This document shows positions 14,455 through 22,197 of a stretch of 24,770 bases of DNA, one piece after another. Where the stretch lies: NCBI GenBank assembly GCA_905214265.1, contig CAJMLQ010000034.1, positions 1 to 24,770 on the forward strand, read 5' to 3'. A program made the position numbers and the translations under genes. Positions within the stretch are counted from its first letter, which is position 1. Each line of letters starts with the position of its first letter. Origin of the DNA: an uncultured bacterium. GTDB taxonomy: Bacteria > Bacillota > Clostridia > Oscillospirales > Ruminococcaceae. The notes under the pieces were generated by a model. That model searched no databases, was not told the DNA's origin, and worked only from the letters and a program-made list of their open reading frames with translations.

Positions 14455-17400
14455 ATGGCCGGTTTTGTTCATCTTCATCTGCATACCGAATACAGCCTGC
14501 TGGACGGCGCCTGCCGCATCCGCGATCTGCCCAAAAAGGTGCGGGAGCTGGGCCAGGACGCCGTTGCGATCACCGACCACGGCTGTATGTACGGCGTGGT
14601 GGACTTCTATAAAGCCTGCAAAAAAGAGGGCGTGAAGCCCATTATCGGGTGTGAGGTCTATGTCGCGCCCCGGACCAGGTTCGACAAGGTCCATCAGGTG
14701 GATTCGAAGCCCTATCATCTGGTGCTGCTCTGCGAAAGCCAGGAGGGATACCAGAACCTGATCAAGCTGGTCAGCGCGGGGTATATCGAAGGCTTTTACA
14801 GCAAGCCCCGGGTGGACGAGGAACTGCTGCGGCGGTATCACGGGGGGCTGATCTGCCTGTCCGCTTGTCTGGCAGGGGAGATTCCCCGGAAGCTGACGGC
14901 AGGCGACTATGAGGAAGCGAAAAAGGCCGCCCTGCGGTACCGGGAAATCTTCGGAGCAGGGAACTATTTCCTGGAGGTGCAGAACCACGGCATCGAGGAG
15001 CAGAAGCACATCTTGCCCCTTCTGCGGAAGTTGTCCCGGGAGACGGGGATTCCTCTGGCGGCCACCAACGACTGTCACTATCTCCAGCGGGACGACGCGA
15101 AAATGCAGAACGTCCTGGTCTGCATCCAGACCAACCACGTGGTGGGGGATGGGTCGGTGCTGGAATTCCCCACCGACGAATTCTACGTGAAATCCCGGGA
15201 GGAGATGGAGGAGGCGCTGCCAGGCTTTTCCGACGCACTGGACAACACGGGGATGATTGCGGAGCGCTGCCGGGTGGAGTTTTCCTTCGGGGAGACCAAG
15301 CTTCCCCGGTTCACCCCTCCGGATGGCCGGGATGCCATCGAATATTTCACCGACCTTTGCACCAGGGGCCTCAAAAAGCGCTACGGGATCGTGACACCGG
15401 AGCTTCAGGAGCGGTTTGATTACGAAATGGGCGTGGTCAAGGGGATGGGGTATGTGGACTACTACCTCATCGTTTACGATTTCGTCCGCTACGCTAAAAG
15501 CGTAGGGATACCCGTTGGACCGGGACGCGGCTCCGGCGCGGGGAGCCTCCTGGCCTACTGCATGGGCATTACCGGAGTGGACCCGATGAAGTATCAGCTG
15601 ATTTTCGAACGGTTTCTCAATCCCGAACGCATCAGTATGCCGGATTTTGACATCGATTTCAGCGACGAGCGCCGCCAGGAGGTCATTGATTACGTCGTCC
15701 GGCGGTACGGGGCCGATCATGTGGCTCAGATCACCACTTTCGGCACCATGGCCGCCAAGGCGGCGGTCCGGGACGTGGGGCGGGCTATGGGGATGAGCTA
15801 CCAGGCGGTGGACCGGGTGGCCAAGCTGATCCCCTACCAGCTGAAGATCACGTTGGATCGGGCACTGGCAGAGGTCAAGGATCTAAAGCTCCTCTATGAG
15901 AACGACCCGCAGATCCGCGAGCTTCTGGACATGGCCCGGAAGGTGGAGGGAATGCCCCGCCACGCCTCGACCCACGCGGCGGGGGTGGTCATCACCGCCG
16001 ACCCGGTGGACGAATATGTTCCCCTGGCCAAAAGCGATGAGTCCATCGTCACCCAGTTCCCCATGACGACCCTGGAGGAGCTGGGGCTTTTGAAGATGGA
16101 CTTTCTGGGGCTGCGGAACCTGTCGGTTATCGACCACTGCGCCGAAGAGATCCGGAAGGAGAAGCCGGATTTTTCTATCAACAAGATCTCCCTGGAGGAT
16201 CCGGCGGTGTACGAGATGTTCTCCCGGGGGGAGACAGAGGGGGTCTTCCAATTCGAGTCGGCGGGGATGCGGCAGTTGCTTATCTCCATGAAACCGCAGT
16301 CTATCGAGGACCTGACCGCCGCCACCTCCCTTTACCGGCCGGGACCCAGCGCGTCCATCCCCATTTATCTGAAAAACCGCGCCAATCCTGGGGGTATCCG
16401 GTATGAGGTTCCGGCTTTGGAGCCGATTTTACGGGTGACCTCCGGTTGCCTGCTCTATCAGGAACAGGTGATGCAGGTGTTCCGGACGCTGGCAGGGTAC
16501 TCCTACGGCCGGGCGGACCTGGTCCGCAAGGCCATGGGCAAAAAGAAGATGGACGTCATGGAGGCAGAACGGCAGAACTTCATTTACGGCAAGCGCAGGG
16601 AGGATGGGACATTGGAATGTCCCGGCGCAGTGGCAAACGGGGTCCCGGCGGAGGTGGCTAACCGCATTTTCGACGAAATGGCGGCCTTTGCCGAGTATGC
16701 CTTCAACAAGGCCCACGCCACCGCCTATTCGGTGGTTAGTTATCAGACCGCATACCTTAAGTGCCACTATCCCCGGCAGTATCTGGCGGCACTACTGACC
16801 TCCGTTTTGGAAAGCACGGGCAAGCTTATCGAGTATCTGGACGAGTGCAAAGCCCAGAAGATCGCCATTCTGCCGCCCAGCGTCAACGCCAGCGATTTGG
16901 CCTTCCGGTCCGAAGGAGATGGCATCCGCTTCGGGCTGCTGGCCGTCAAAGGGCTGGGACGGGCGGTCATCGTCAACCTGGTCCGGGAACGGGAGGAAAA
17001 CGGGCCGTTTCAGAGCATCTCCGACTTCTGCAGGCGGATGGTAGGAAAGGATCTGAACAAGCAGGCCCTGAAAAACCTCATCCGCTGCGGAGCCTTGGAT
17101 GGGCTCGGGTATACCCGTAAGGAGATGATCGTCGCACACGAGCGGGTGCTGGACGCCGCCGTCAGCTACGCCCGCGTCCATGAGGGCGGGCAGATGAACC
17201 TCTTTTCCGCCGCCTCTCTGGAGGAACCGGAGGTGGAGATTGACCGCCTTGGGGAGTACCCCTTTTCGGAAAAGCTCCGGGACGAATACGAGGCCCTGGG
17301 TTTTTACGTCAGCGGCCATCCGCTGGATCAGTATCAGAGCCTGGCGGAGCGGCTCCGCATGGATCGCGCCGCCGATATCACGGCGGAGGACTCCCGTTAT

Positions 17401-17898
17401 GGGGACCGGCGGCGGGTCCGGCTGCTGGGCCAGGCGGTTTCCAAAAAGCTCACAGCGACCAAGGGAGGGCAGACTATGTGCTTTTTGGAGTTTGAGGACC
17501 GCAGTGGATCGCTGGAAGCCCTGGTGTTTCCCACAGTGTATCAGGAGTCCGCAAAGGTCCTGCAGTCCGGAGAGCCCTTTGTCATTGAGGGGAGCGTTTC
17601 TCAGAAGGAGGACGAGACCTCCAAGGTGCTGGTCAACCGGATTTACGGGTTGGGGGAGCTTTCCGTTGAAGACGCGGAAAAATGCCTGTACCTGAAGCTG
17701 AATTCCGCCAGCGACCGGCGGATCCCGGAGACGCTGCGGCTGCTGCGGGAATCTCCGGGGACGGCGGAGGTCAAGCTCTATTTTGCAGGGGACGGGAAGT
17801 ACCACTATCCGCCCGGCCGCCTCCGTGTTCAGGCGAACGGGAAGCTGCTGGACGAATTGCAGGAGCTGCTGGGTGCAGAAAATGTCGCATTAAAGTGA
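14455..17898 (+). CDS. dnaE: DNA polymerase III subunit alpha (DnaE)
   Basis: Catalytic C-family replicative polymerase, 1147 residues, closer in length to E. coli-type DnaE than to the shorter Bacillus DnaE. Order of parts: an N-terminal PHP domain starting 'FVHLHLHTEYSLLDGA' with metal-type His8 and His10 and 'AITDHG'; the palm with 'PDFDIDF' at 396-402 (catalytic Asp399 and Asp401) and 'GPGRGSGAGSL'; thumb/fingers and a beta-clamp-binding region; a helix-hairpin-helix stretch; and an OB-fold at about 985-1075 ('RRVRLLGQAV...'). ATG at 14455 has GGGAGG 8-13 bases upstream. Clostridia usually also carry PolC; it is not in this window. No truncation or frameshift is seen. Confidence 0.96.
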   Translation: MAGFVHLHLHTEYSLLDGACRIRDLPKKVRELGQDAVAITDHGCMYGVVDFYKACKKEGVKPIIGCEVYVAPRTRFDKVHQVDSKPYHLVLLCESQEGYQNLIKLVSAGYIEGFYSKPRVDEELLRRYHGGLICLSACLAGEIPRKLTAGDYEEAKKAALRYREIFGAGNYFLEVQNHGIEEQKHILPLLRKLSRETGIPLAATNDCHYLQRDDAKMQNVLVCIQTNHVVGDGSVLEFPTDEFYVKSREEMEEALPGFSDALDNTGMIAERCRVEFSFGETKLPRFTPPDGRDAIEYFTDLCTRGLKKRYGIVTPELQERFDYEMGVVKGMGYVDYYLIVYDFVRYAKSVGIPVGPGRGSGAGSLLAYCMGITGVDPMKYQLIFERFLNPERISMPDFDIDFSDERRQEVIDYVVRRYGADHVAQITTFGTMAAKAAVRDVGRAMGMSYQAVDRVAKLIPYQLKITLDRALAEVKDLKLLYENDPQIRELLDMARKVEGMPRHASTHAAGVVITADPVDEYVPLAKSDESIVTQFPMTTLEELGLLKMDFLGLRNLSVIDHCAEEIRKEKPDFSINKISLEDPAVYEMFSRGETEGVFQFESAGMRQLLISMKPQSIEDLTAATSLYRPGPSASIPIYLKNRANPGGIRYEVPALEPILRVTSGCLLYQEQVMQVFRTLAGYSYGRADLVRKAMGKKKMDVMEAERQNFIYGKRREDGTLECPGAVANGVPAEVANRIFDEMAAFAEYAFNKAHATAYSVVSYQTAYLKCHYPRQYLAALLTSVLESTGKLIEYLDECKAQKIAILPPSVNASDLAFRSEGDGIRFGLLAVKGLGRAVIVNLVREREENGPFQSISDFCRRMVGKDLNKQALKNLIRCGALDGLGYTRKEMIVAHERVLDAAVSYARVHEGGQMNLFSAASLEEPEVEIDRLGEYPFSEKLRDEYEALGFYVSGHPLDQYQSLAERLRMDRAADITAEDSRYGDRRRVRLLGQAVSKKLTATKGGQTMCFLEFEDRSGSLEALVFPTVYQESAKVLQSGEPFVIEGSVSQKEDETSKVLVNRIYGLGELSVEDAEKCLYLKLNSASDRRIPETLRLLRESPGTAEVKLYFAGDGKYHYPPGRLRVQANGKLLDELQELLGAENVALK

Positions 17899-17974
17899 GA
17901 AATACTTCCCTGTGGCACAGTTATATAGCGCTGCGGCATATCGCCACCTGAAAATTCGGCTAAGGCCCCTTTTT

Positions 17975-18035
17975 GGCAGAAAAAGCGGAAAATCGCGAAA
18001 ATTCCGCCAAATCCGGCTGAAAACCGTTTTCTGCC
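17975..18035 (+). repeat. Nested inverted repeats before the DivIVA-like gene promoter
   Basis: Outer arms GGCAGAAAA (17975-17983) and TTTTCTGCC (18027-18035) are perfectly complementary. Inside is a second pair GCGGAA (17985-17990) / TTCCGC (18002-18007), then a short CGG/CCG hairpin, so the RNA could fold into a three-way branch. No T-run follows. The outer right arm ends 1 base before the -35 box at 18037. Confidence 0.5.
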
Positions 18036-18036
18036 C

Positions 18037-18066
18037 TTGCCAAAGAGAGGGAATGAGTGCTATAAT
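18037..18066 (+). promoter_or_regulatory. Promoter of the DivIVA-like gene
   Basis: TTGCCA (18037-18042), an 18-base spacer and a perfect TATAAT (18061-18066) that also has the TGn extension (TGC at 18058-18060). The start codon lies about 94 bases downstream. Confidence 0.75.
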
Positions 18067-18159
18067 AAGACGGAACATATGCCTGTGAAGAATGCGGGAT
18101 GATCTCGTTTATCCGGTTTGATGGATGACCCGCGAGGCTTGACGAAAGGATGTATTCGG

Positions 18160-18993
18160 ATGGAATATGGAGATAAATTCAAAAAGTCTGTTTTCGGGGG
18201 ATTTGACCGTCGGAATGTTCTGCAGTGCATCGAGGAGCTCAACGCCCGTAACGCAGAAGAGCTGGAAACGGAGAGGGCGGAAAAGGAGGAGCTCCAGCGG
18301 CAGCTGGAAGAGCTGCGCGCCCAGTTGGAGACTCAGCAGAAGGCCAACGTGGAGTTGGCCGCTCAAAACGAGGCGCGGACCCGGGATTTTGCAGAGTGCC
18401 AGGAAAAAATCGAGCGGGCTATCACGTCCAGCAACGAACTGAAAGAGCAGCTGGAGGCACAGCAGAAGGAGCTGCAGGCGCTGAAGGCTGCCAATTCCGA
18501 ACTCGCCGTCAAGCGGAGTCTTTTGGAGGAGAATAACCGGGCATTGAAGGCGCGGGTTGAGGAACTGGAAGAGGAACAGGAAGGCCGCAAGGTCAGCTTC
18601 GAGATCGGTGAAATGATGGTGGAAGCGAAGAAAACCGCCGACAGCATCGTCAGCCGGGCCAGCGAAAAGGCCGACGCGGCCCATACCGCGCTGGAAGCGG
18701 AGACCGTGGGGATTTCCGCGCGGCTGGCAGAGATCCGGACCCAGCTTTCAGCGGCTGCCGACGATTTCAAAGCCTACTCCGGAAACATCATTCGCAGCCT
18801 GGAGGAGATGCAGCGTACCATTGAGGAGTCACGCAACCGGCTGACTCAGCCGGTCCAGACGGCTGTTTCCGGCGAGCGCGGGCCCCAGAAGAGCCCGGCT
18901 TCTTCTGCTCCTGCTCCCCGGCAGCAGCTCCAGAAGCCGCGGACCGAAACCAAGGATCCCAAAAGTCCTTACGGCTTTTTATTCCGGAAGTAA
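18160..18993 (+). CDS. DivIVA-like coiled-coil protein
   Basis: 277 residues. The N-terminus 'YGDKFKKSVFGGFDRRNVLQCIEEL' split at 3-27 resembles the short membrane/pole-targeting region of DivIVA/GpsB proteins ('F...GF...V...I..L'). A long charged coiled coil rich in Glu, Leu, Gln and Lys follows (about 27-145), then an Ala-rich helical segment (150-230) and a Pro/Ser/Lys-rich tail ending 'SPYGFLFRK'. There is no membrane segment. The start is the ATG at 18160 with AAAGGA 9 bases upstream; an in-frame ATG at 18118 lacks a ribosome site. It is probably a scaffold at the septum or poles. The DivIVA assignment rests on the N-terminal motif and is moderate; it could be another lineage-specific coiled-coil protein. 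Confidence 0.65.
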   Translation: MEYGDKFKKSVFGGFDRRNVLQCIEELNARNAEELETERAEKEELQRQLEELRAQLETQQKANVELAAQNEARTRDFAECQEKIERAITSSNELKEQLEAQQKELQALKAANSELAVKRSLLEENNRALKARVEELEEEQEGRKVSFEIGEMMVEAKKTADSIVSRASEKADAAHTALEAETVGISARLAEIRTQLSAAADDFKAYSGNIIRSLEEMQRTIEESRNRLTQPVQTAVSGERGPQKSPASSAPAPRQQLQKPRTETKDPKSPYGFLFRK

Positions 18994-19048
18994 GGGGCCA
19001 GGAGCCCCTGCTTCCCTGATTATGTGAAAACAGGAGAACTGCCCTTAT

Positions 19049-20440
19049 ATGAAAAAAATGCTCAAGGATAAGGAGTTTCTGCGCCTTTTGGCGGTCATTG
19101 CTCTGCCGATTGCGGCGCAGAACCTCATCACGTTTGCCATCCAGATGATGGACACCATTATGCTGGGCGCGGTGGGACAGACGCAGCTTACCGCCGCTTC
19201 TCTGGCCAATCAGCCCTTTTTTGTGTTTACCATTCTGACCTTTGGGCTGGCCAGCGGCGCCAGTGTCCTCAACGCCCAATATTGGGGCAAGGGCGAGGTG
19301 GAGCCCATCCGTCTGGTAACGGCGCTGGTTTTGAAGGTCGCCTTTGCCTTTTCGGTGGTGCTGTCAGTCCTCATTCTTCTCTTCCCGGAGCAGGTCATGC
19401 GGATCTATACCCCGGAAGAAGCGGTTATTCGGGAAGGCGTGAAGTACCTGCGAATCATTGTCTTTACCTATGTGATTTACGGCGTCACGGCGACGTACAT
19501 CTCCACTCTCCGCAGCATTGCCTCCATCCGCATTGCGGTGGTCGTCTACCTGACGTCACTGTGCGTCAACGTCTTCCTGAACTGGGTGTTGATCTTCGGC
19601 AACTTGGGCGCGCCGGCCATGGGAATTGAAGGAGCGGCCCTTGCGACGCTGATCGCCCGGTTGACGGAATTCGTGATCACACTCACTTACGCTTTCTTTA
19701 TCGATAAAAAGCTGAAAATCCGGCCCCGTCACTTCCTGAAAAACGACTGGGCGCTGACCCGGGATTATTTCCGTCATGGACTGCCGGTGGTGTTCAACGA
19801 GCTCCTCTGGTCTGTGGGCGTTTCCGTGCAGTCGATGATCCTGGGACGGCTGGGGGAAGCGGTGGTTTCTGCCAGCCAGATCGCCTCGGTGGTGCAGCAG
19901 TTTGCAACGGTGTTCGTCTTCGGCATCGCCAATGCCGCGGCGGTCATCATCGGCAATGCCGTAGGCGAGGGAAACATCGAAAAGGCTGGGCAGCGCGCCG
20001 ACTGGCTGAAGGTGGTGTCCCTGGTGGTCGGGGTATTCTCCGCCGGAATGATCCTGCTGATTCGGCCGCTGGCGGTGAGCTTTTACAATGTTCCGGATAC
20101 CACCAAGGAACTGGCCGGCGGAATGGTGGCAATCCAAGCAGTGATCGTCTTTTTTGTTTCAATCACAGCGGTGGGGATCGTCGGGATTCTGCGTGGCGGC
20201 GGAGACCCCCGGTTCGCTCTCTGTACGGATTTGTGCACCCTCTGGCTGGTAGCCCTGCCGGCGGGACTGCTGACGGCCTTCGTGTTCCGTCTGCCGGTGC
20301 TGCTGGTCTATGCGGCTATCAAGCTGGATGAGCCGGTGAAGGTCGCGGTGATCTTTTGGCGGCTGCGCAATCGGAATTGGATTAAAAACGTCACAAGAAG
20401 TCAGGAGACGCCTTTGATTCTCGAGGAGGAATGTTCATGA
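19049..20440 (+). CDS. MATE family efflux transporter
   Basis: Integral membrane cation/drug antiporter of the MATE family, 463 residues with about 12 hydrophobic segments. It begins 'FLRLLAVIALPIAAQNLITF', with 'MMDTIMLGAVGQTQLTAASL' in the first repeat and 'GLPVVFNELLWSVG' plus 'GNAVGEGNIEKA' in the second, all typical MATE positions. The substrate cannot be told. ATG at 19049 follows CAGGAGA with an 11-base gap. It lies 55 bases after the DivIVA-like gene; between them is a weak GGGGC/GCCCC hairpin (18994-19008) without a T-run, so readthrough is likely. The stop overlaps the nth start (ATGA), implying translational coupling. Confidence 0.92.
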   Translation: MKKMLKDKEFLRLLAVIALPIAAQNLITFAIQMMDTIMLGAVGQTQLTAASLANQPFFVFTILTFGLASGASVLNAQYWGKGEVEPIRLVTALVLKVAFAFSVVLSVLILLFPEQVMRIYTPEEAVIREGVKYLRIIVFTYVIYGVTATYISTLRSIASIRIAVVVYLTSLCVNVFLNWVLIFGNLGAPAMGIEGAALATLIARLTEFVITLTYAFFIDKKLKIRPRHFLKNDWALTRDYFRHGLPVVFNELLWSVGVSVQSMILGRLGEAVVSASQIASVVQQFATVFVFGIANAAAVIIGNAVGEGNIEKAGQRADWLKVVSLVVGVFSAGMILLIRPLAVSFYNVPDTTKELAGGMVAIQAVIVFFVSITAVGIVGILRGGGDPRFALCTDLCTLWLVALPAGLLTAFVFRLPVLLVYAAIKLDEPVKVAVIFWRLRNRNWIKNVTRSQETPLILEEECS

Positions 20441-21093
20441 CGCGGAAAGAACGTGCTCTGGCGGCGGTGGAAGCGCTGGAACAGGTGTACCCGGACGCTG
20501 TCTGCTCCCTGACCTACGCGCACCCTTACGAGCTGCTCATCGCGACCCGGCTGTCCGCCCAGTGTACCGATGCACGGGTCAACATCGTCACCAAGGAGCT
20601 GTTTGCGAAATACACGACGCTCCGGTCCTTGGCGGAGGCGGATGTGGCGGATATCGAAGCCATTGTCAAGCCCTGCGGGCTGTTCCATACCAAGGCACGG
20701 GATATTGTGAACCTTTCCCGGATGCTCATTGAGGACTACGGCGGAGAGCTTCCGGACAGCCTGGACGAGCTGACTAAGCTTCCCGGCGTGGGGCGGAAGA
20801 CCGCCAATCTGGTCATGGGGGACATCTTCGGTAAACCCGCCGTCGTCACGGACACCCACTGCATCCGGATCTGCGGCCGATTGGGGCTGACCAAGGAGAC
20901 AGAGCCTTATAAGGTGGAGATGGACTTGAAAAAAATCCTGCCGCCGGAAAAAAGCAATGATTTCTGCCACCGGCTGGTGCATTTCGGGCGGGAATTCTGC
21001 AAGGCGCGGGGTCCCCAGTGCACGGCCTGTCCGCTGCGCGGGATCTGCCGCCAGGCGGAGTTGGATGGAAAGGCAGCCCGAAAAAAAGCTTGA
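20437..21093 (+). CDS. nth: Endonuclease III
   Basis: Iron-sulfur DNA glycosylase/AP lyase that removes oxidised pyrimidines, 218 residues. Seen: the helix-hairpin-helix 'LPGVGRKTAN' with catalytic Lys121, 'VVTDTHC' with Asp139, and the 4Fe-4S ligands Cys188-x6-Cys195-x2-Cys198-x5-Cys204. Spacing matches E. coli Nth. The ATG at 20437 is chosen over the one at 20431 because AGGAGGA (20424-20430) touches 20431 directly but gives a normal 6-base gap to 20437. The ATGA overlap with the MATE stop indicates coupling. The stop codon overlaps the -35 box of the thiT promoter. Confidence 0.96.
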   Translation: MTRKERALAAVEALEQVYPDAVCSLTYAHPYELLIATRLSAQCTDARVNIVTKELFAKYTTLRSLAEADVADIEAIVKPCGLFHTKARDIVNLSRMLIEDYGGELPDSLDELTKLPGVGRKTANLVMGDIFGKPAVVTDTHCIRICGRLGLTKETEPYKVEMDLKKILPPEKSNDFCHRLVHFGREFCKARGPQCTACPLRGICRQAELDGKAARKKA

Positions 21094-21118
21094 CAGCAAA
21101 GTGGCCTTGTGATACAAT
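21090..21118 (+). promoter_or_regulatory. Sigma-A promoter of the thiT riboswitch transcript
   Basis: Perfect TTGACA (21090-21095), a 17-base spacer and TACAAT (21113-21118). The -35 overlaps the nth stop codon. The expected start of transcription, near 21125, falls at the riboswitch P1 helix. Confidence 0.85.
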
Positions 21119-21123
21119 AAATG

Positions 21124-21229
21124 TCGAATCAGGGGTGCTGGCATCTGCAGAGCGGACAGCCGGCTGAGAGAAACGGACGTTTCAACCCTTCAAACCTGAA
21201 ATGGGTAATTCCATCGTAGGGAGATTTGA
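21124..21229 (+). promoter_or_regulatory. TPP riboswitch (THI box)
   Basis: Conserved thiamine pyrophosphate aptamer elements appear in order: 'CAGGGGTGC' (21130-21138), 'GGCTGAGAG' (21162-21170), 'AACCCTTCAAACCTGA' (21184-21199), 'TGGGTAAT' and 'CGTAGGGAG' (21202-21223). Helix P1 forms between 21124-21130 and 21223-21229 (7 bp with one G-U). A terminator follows at 21248-21280, so control is probably by premature termination when thiamine pyrophosphate is high. The 3' P1 strand can also pair with 21239-21245 (TCAAATT), a possible alternative fold. The target is the thiamine transporter gene thiT, which confirms the call. Confidence 0.96.
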
Positions 21230-21247
21230 TACCGAATGTCAAATTTC

Positions 21248-21280
21248 AGCCGCGAGGGAGTGCCTTGCGGCTGTTTTGTT
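21248..21280 (+). terminator. Riboswitch-controlled terminator upstream of thiT
   Basis: Stem AGCCGCGAGG / CCTTGCGGCT (10 bp with one G-U; 21248-21257 and 21263-21272), 5-base loop, then GTTTTGTT. It lies 19 bases after the TPP aptamer and 77 bases before the thiT start, the place expected for a transcriptional off-switch. Confidence 0.88.
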
Positions 21281-21356
21281 GTCCGCAGGTCTCTGGAACG
21301 GATAGGCTTGGAGCGGGTCCGCCCCCTGAAAATTTTCATCAAAGGACGGGTCTTTC

Positions 21357-22037
21357 ATGCAAAACAACCAAAATAAGACGGTGCTGCGTTTGACCGAAAG
21401 CGGCATTCTTCTGGCCATCGGCATCCTGATCGACACTTTTTTAAAGTTCGACGCTACCTGGGCTTATGGCGGCTCCATCACACTGTGCTCTATGCTGCCG
21501 CTGGTCATCATCGCCTACAAATATGGGGTCGGCTGGGGATGCCTGGCCGGACTTGCTCACGGCGTGATTACCATGATGATCTCCGGAGGGCGCGCAGGCG
21601 GCCTGGCTGCCATGATCGAGGACAACGGGGGCATCAAGTTGTTTCTGTTGATCATGCTGTTCGATTATATTCTGGCTTTCGCGGCGATTGGACTGGCTGG
21701 ACTGGCGCCGCGGTTCTGCAAAACTGCGCCTGGGGCGATCGTGGTTGGTTCGCTGATCGGCCTGTTCGGCCGGTATATCTGCCACACCATTTCGGGATTT
21801 CTCTTCTTCGGCGAATGGGCCGAGTGGTTTTTCACCGATCAGGTGCCGTGGGGCGGCTGGTTTTTGGAAACCTTCCACGGAAAAGCGTTGAGCCTGGTTT
21901 ATTCCATTGTTTATAACGGACTTTACATGATTCCGGAGATGATTCTCACCGCAGTGGTGGGCGGCATCCTGGCTAAGGCGCTTTCCAAACAGCTGGCTAT
22001 GAACCGTACCAATATCCCGGTGAAAAAGGAAGCTTAA
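21357..22037 (+). CDS. thiT: Energy-coupled thiamine transporter ThiT (ECF S component)
   Basis: Membrane substrate-binding subunit that captures thiamine and works with a shared ECF energy module (EcfA/A'/T), which is not in this window; 226 residues. About six hydrophobic segments; 'LTESGILLAIGILID' begins the first, and the aromatic 'FFGEWAEWFFTD' loop (about 150-162) plus 'YGGSITLCSMLPL' match the thiamine-pocket regions of ThiT. ATG at 21357 has AAAGGA about 10 bases upstream. The TPP riboswitch in the leader directly supports thiamine as substrate. It is a single-gene transcript ended by the hairpin at 22062-22118. Confidence 0.95.
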   Translation: MQNNQNKTVLRLTESGILLAIGILIDTFLKFDATWAYGGSITLCSMLPLVIIAYKYGVGWGCLAGLAHGVITMMISGGRAGGLAAMIEDNGGIKLFLLIMLFDYILAFAAIGLAGLAPRFCKTAPGAIVVGSLIGLFGRYICHTISGFLFFGEWAEWFFTDQVPWGGWFLETFHGKALSLVYSIVYNGLYMIPEMILTAVVGGILAKALSKQLAMNRTNIPVKKEA

Positions 22038-22061
22038 CCTCTCTTTTATATCAATTTTCCC

Positions 22062-22118
22062 ACAGCTGCGCAGGCAGGTGGAATGCAATGGCGTTCCGTC
22101 TGCCTGCGCAGCTGTTTT
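22062..22118 (+). terminator. Very long hairpin terminator after thiT
   Basis: A perfect 16-bp outer stem (22062-22077 with 22100-22115), two G-U pairs, and a 7-bp inner stem (GGAATGC/GCGTTCC, one G-U) give 25 continuous pairs with an AATG loop, followed by TTTTGG. It is much longer than usual terminators. The T-run is short but the stem is very stable. Confidence 0.85.
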
Positions 22119-22129
22119 GGTGGGATCTC

Positions 22130-22158
22130 TTGAAGGACAGAAAAGTTCGTGTTATAAT
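22130..22158 (+). promoter_or_regulatory. Promoter of sbcD-sbcC
   Basis: TTGAAG (22130-22135), a 17-base spacer and a perfect TATAAT (22153-22158), starting 12 bases after the thiT terminator and 40 bases before the sbcD start. Confidence 0.75.
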
Positions 22159-22197
22159 AACGTCATATAAAATTATTGACGAAAGCGGGGGCCTGTC

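Noticed and set aside
14290..15720. Long antisense open frame (476 codons) opposite the dnaE start
   Set aside because: It is a shadow of dnaE with no domain motif. It would also cover the PHP and palm coding region with no ribosome site.
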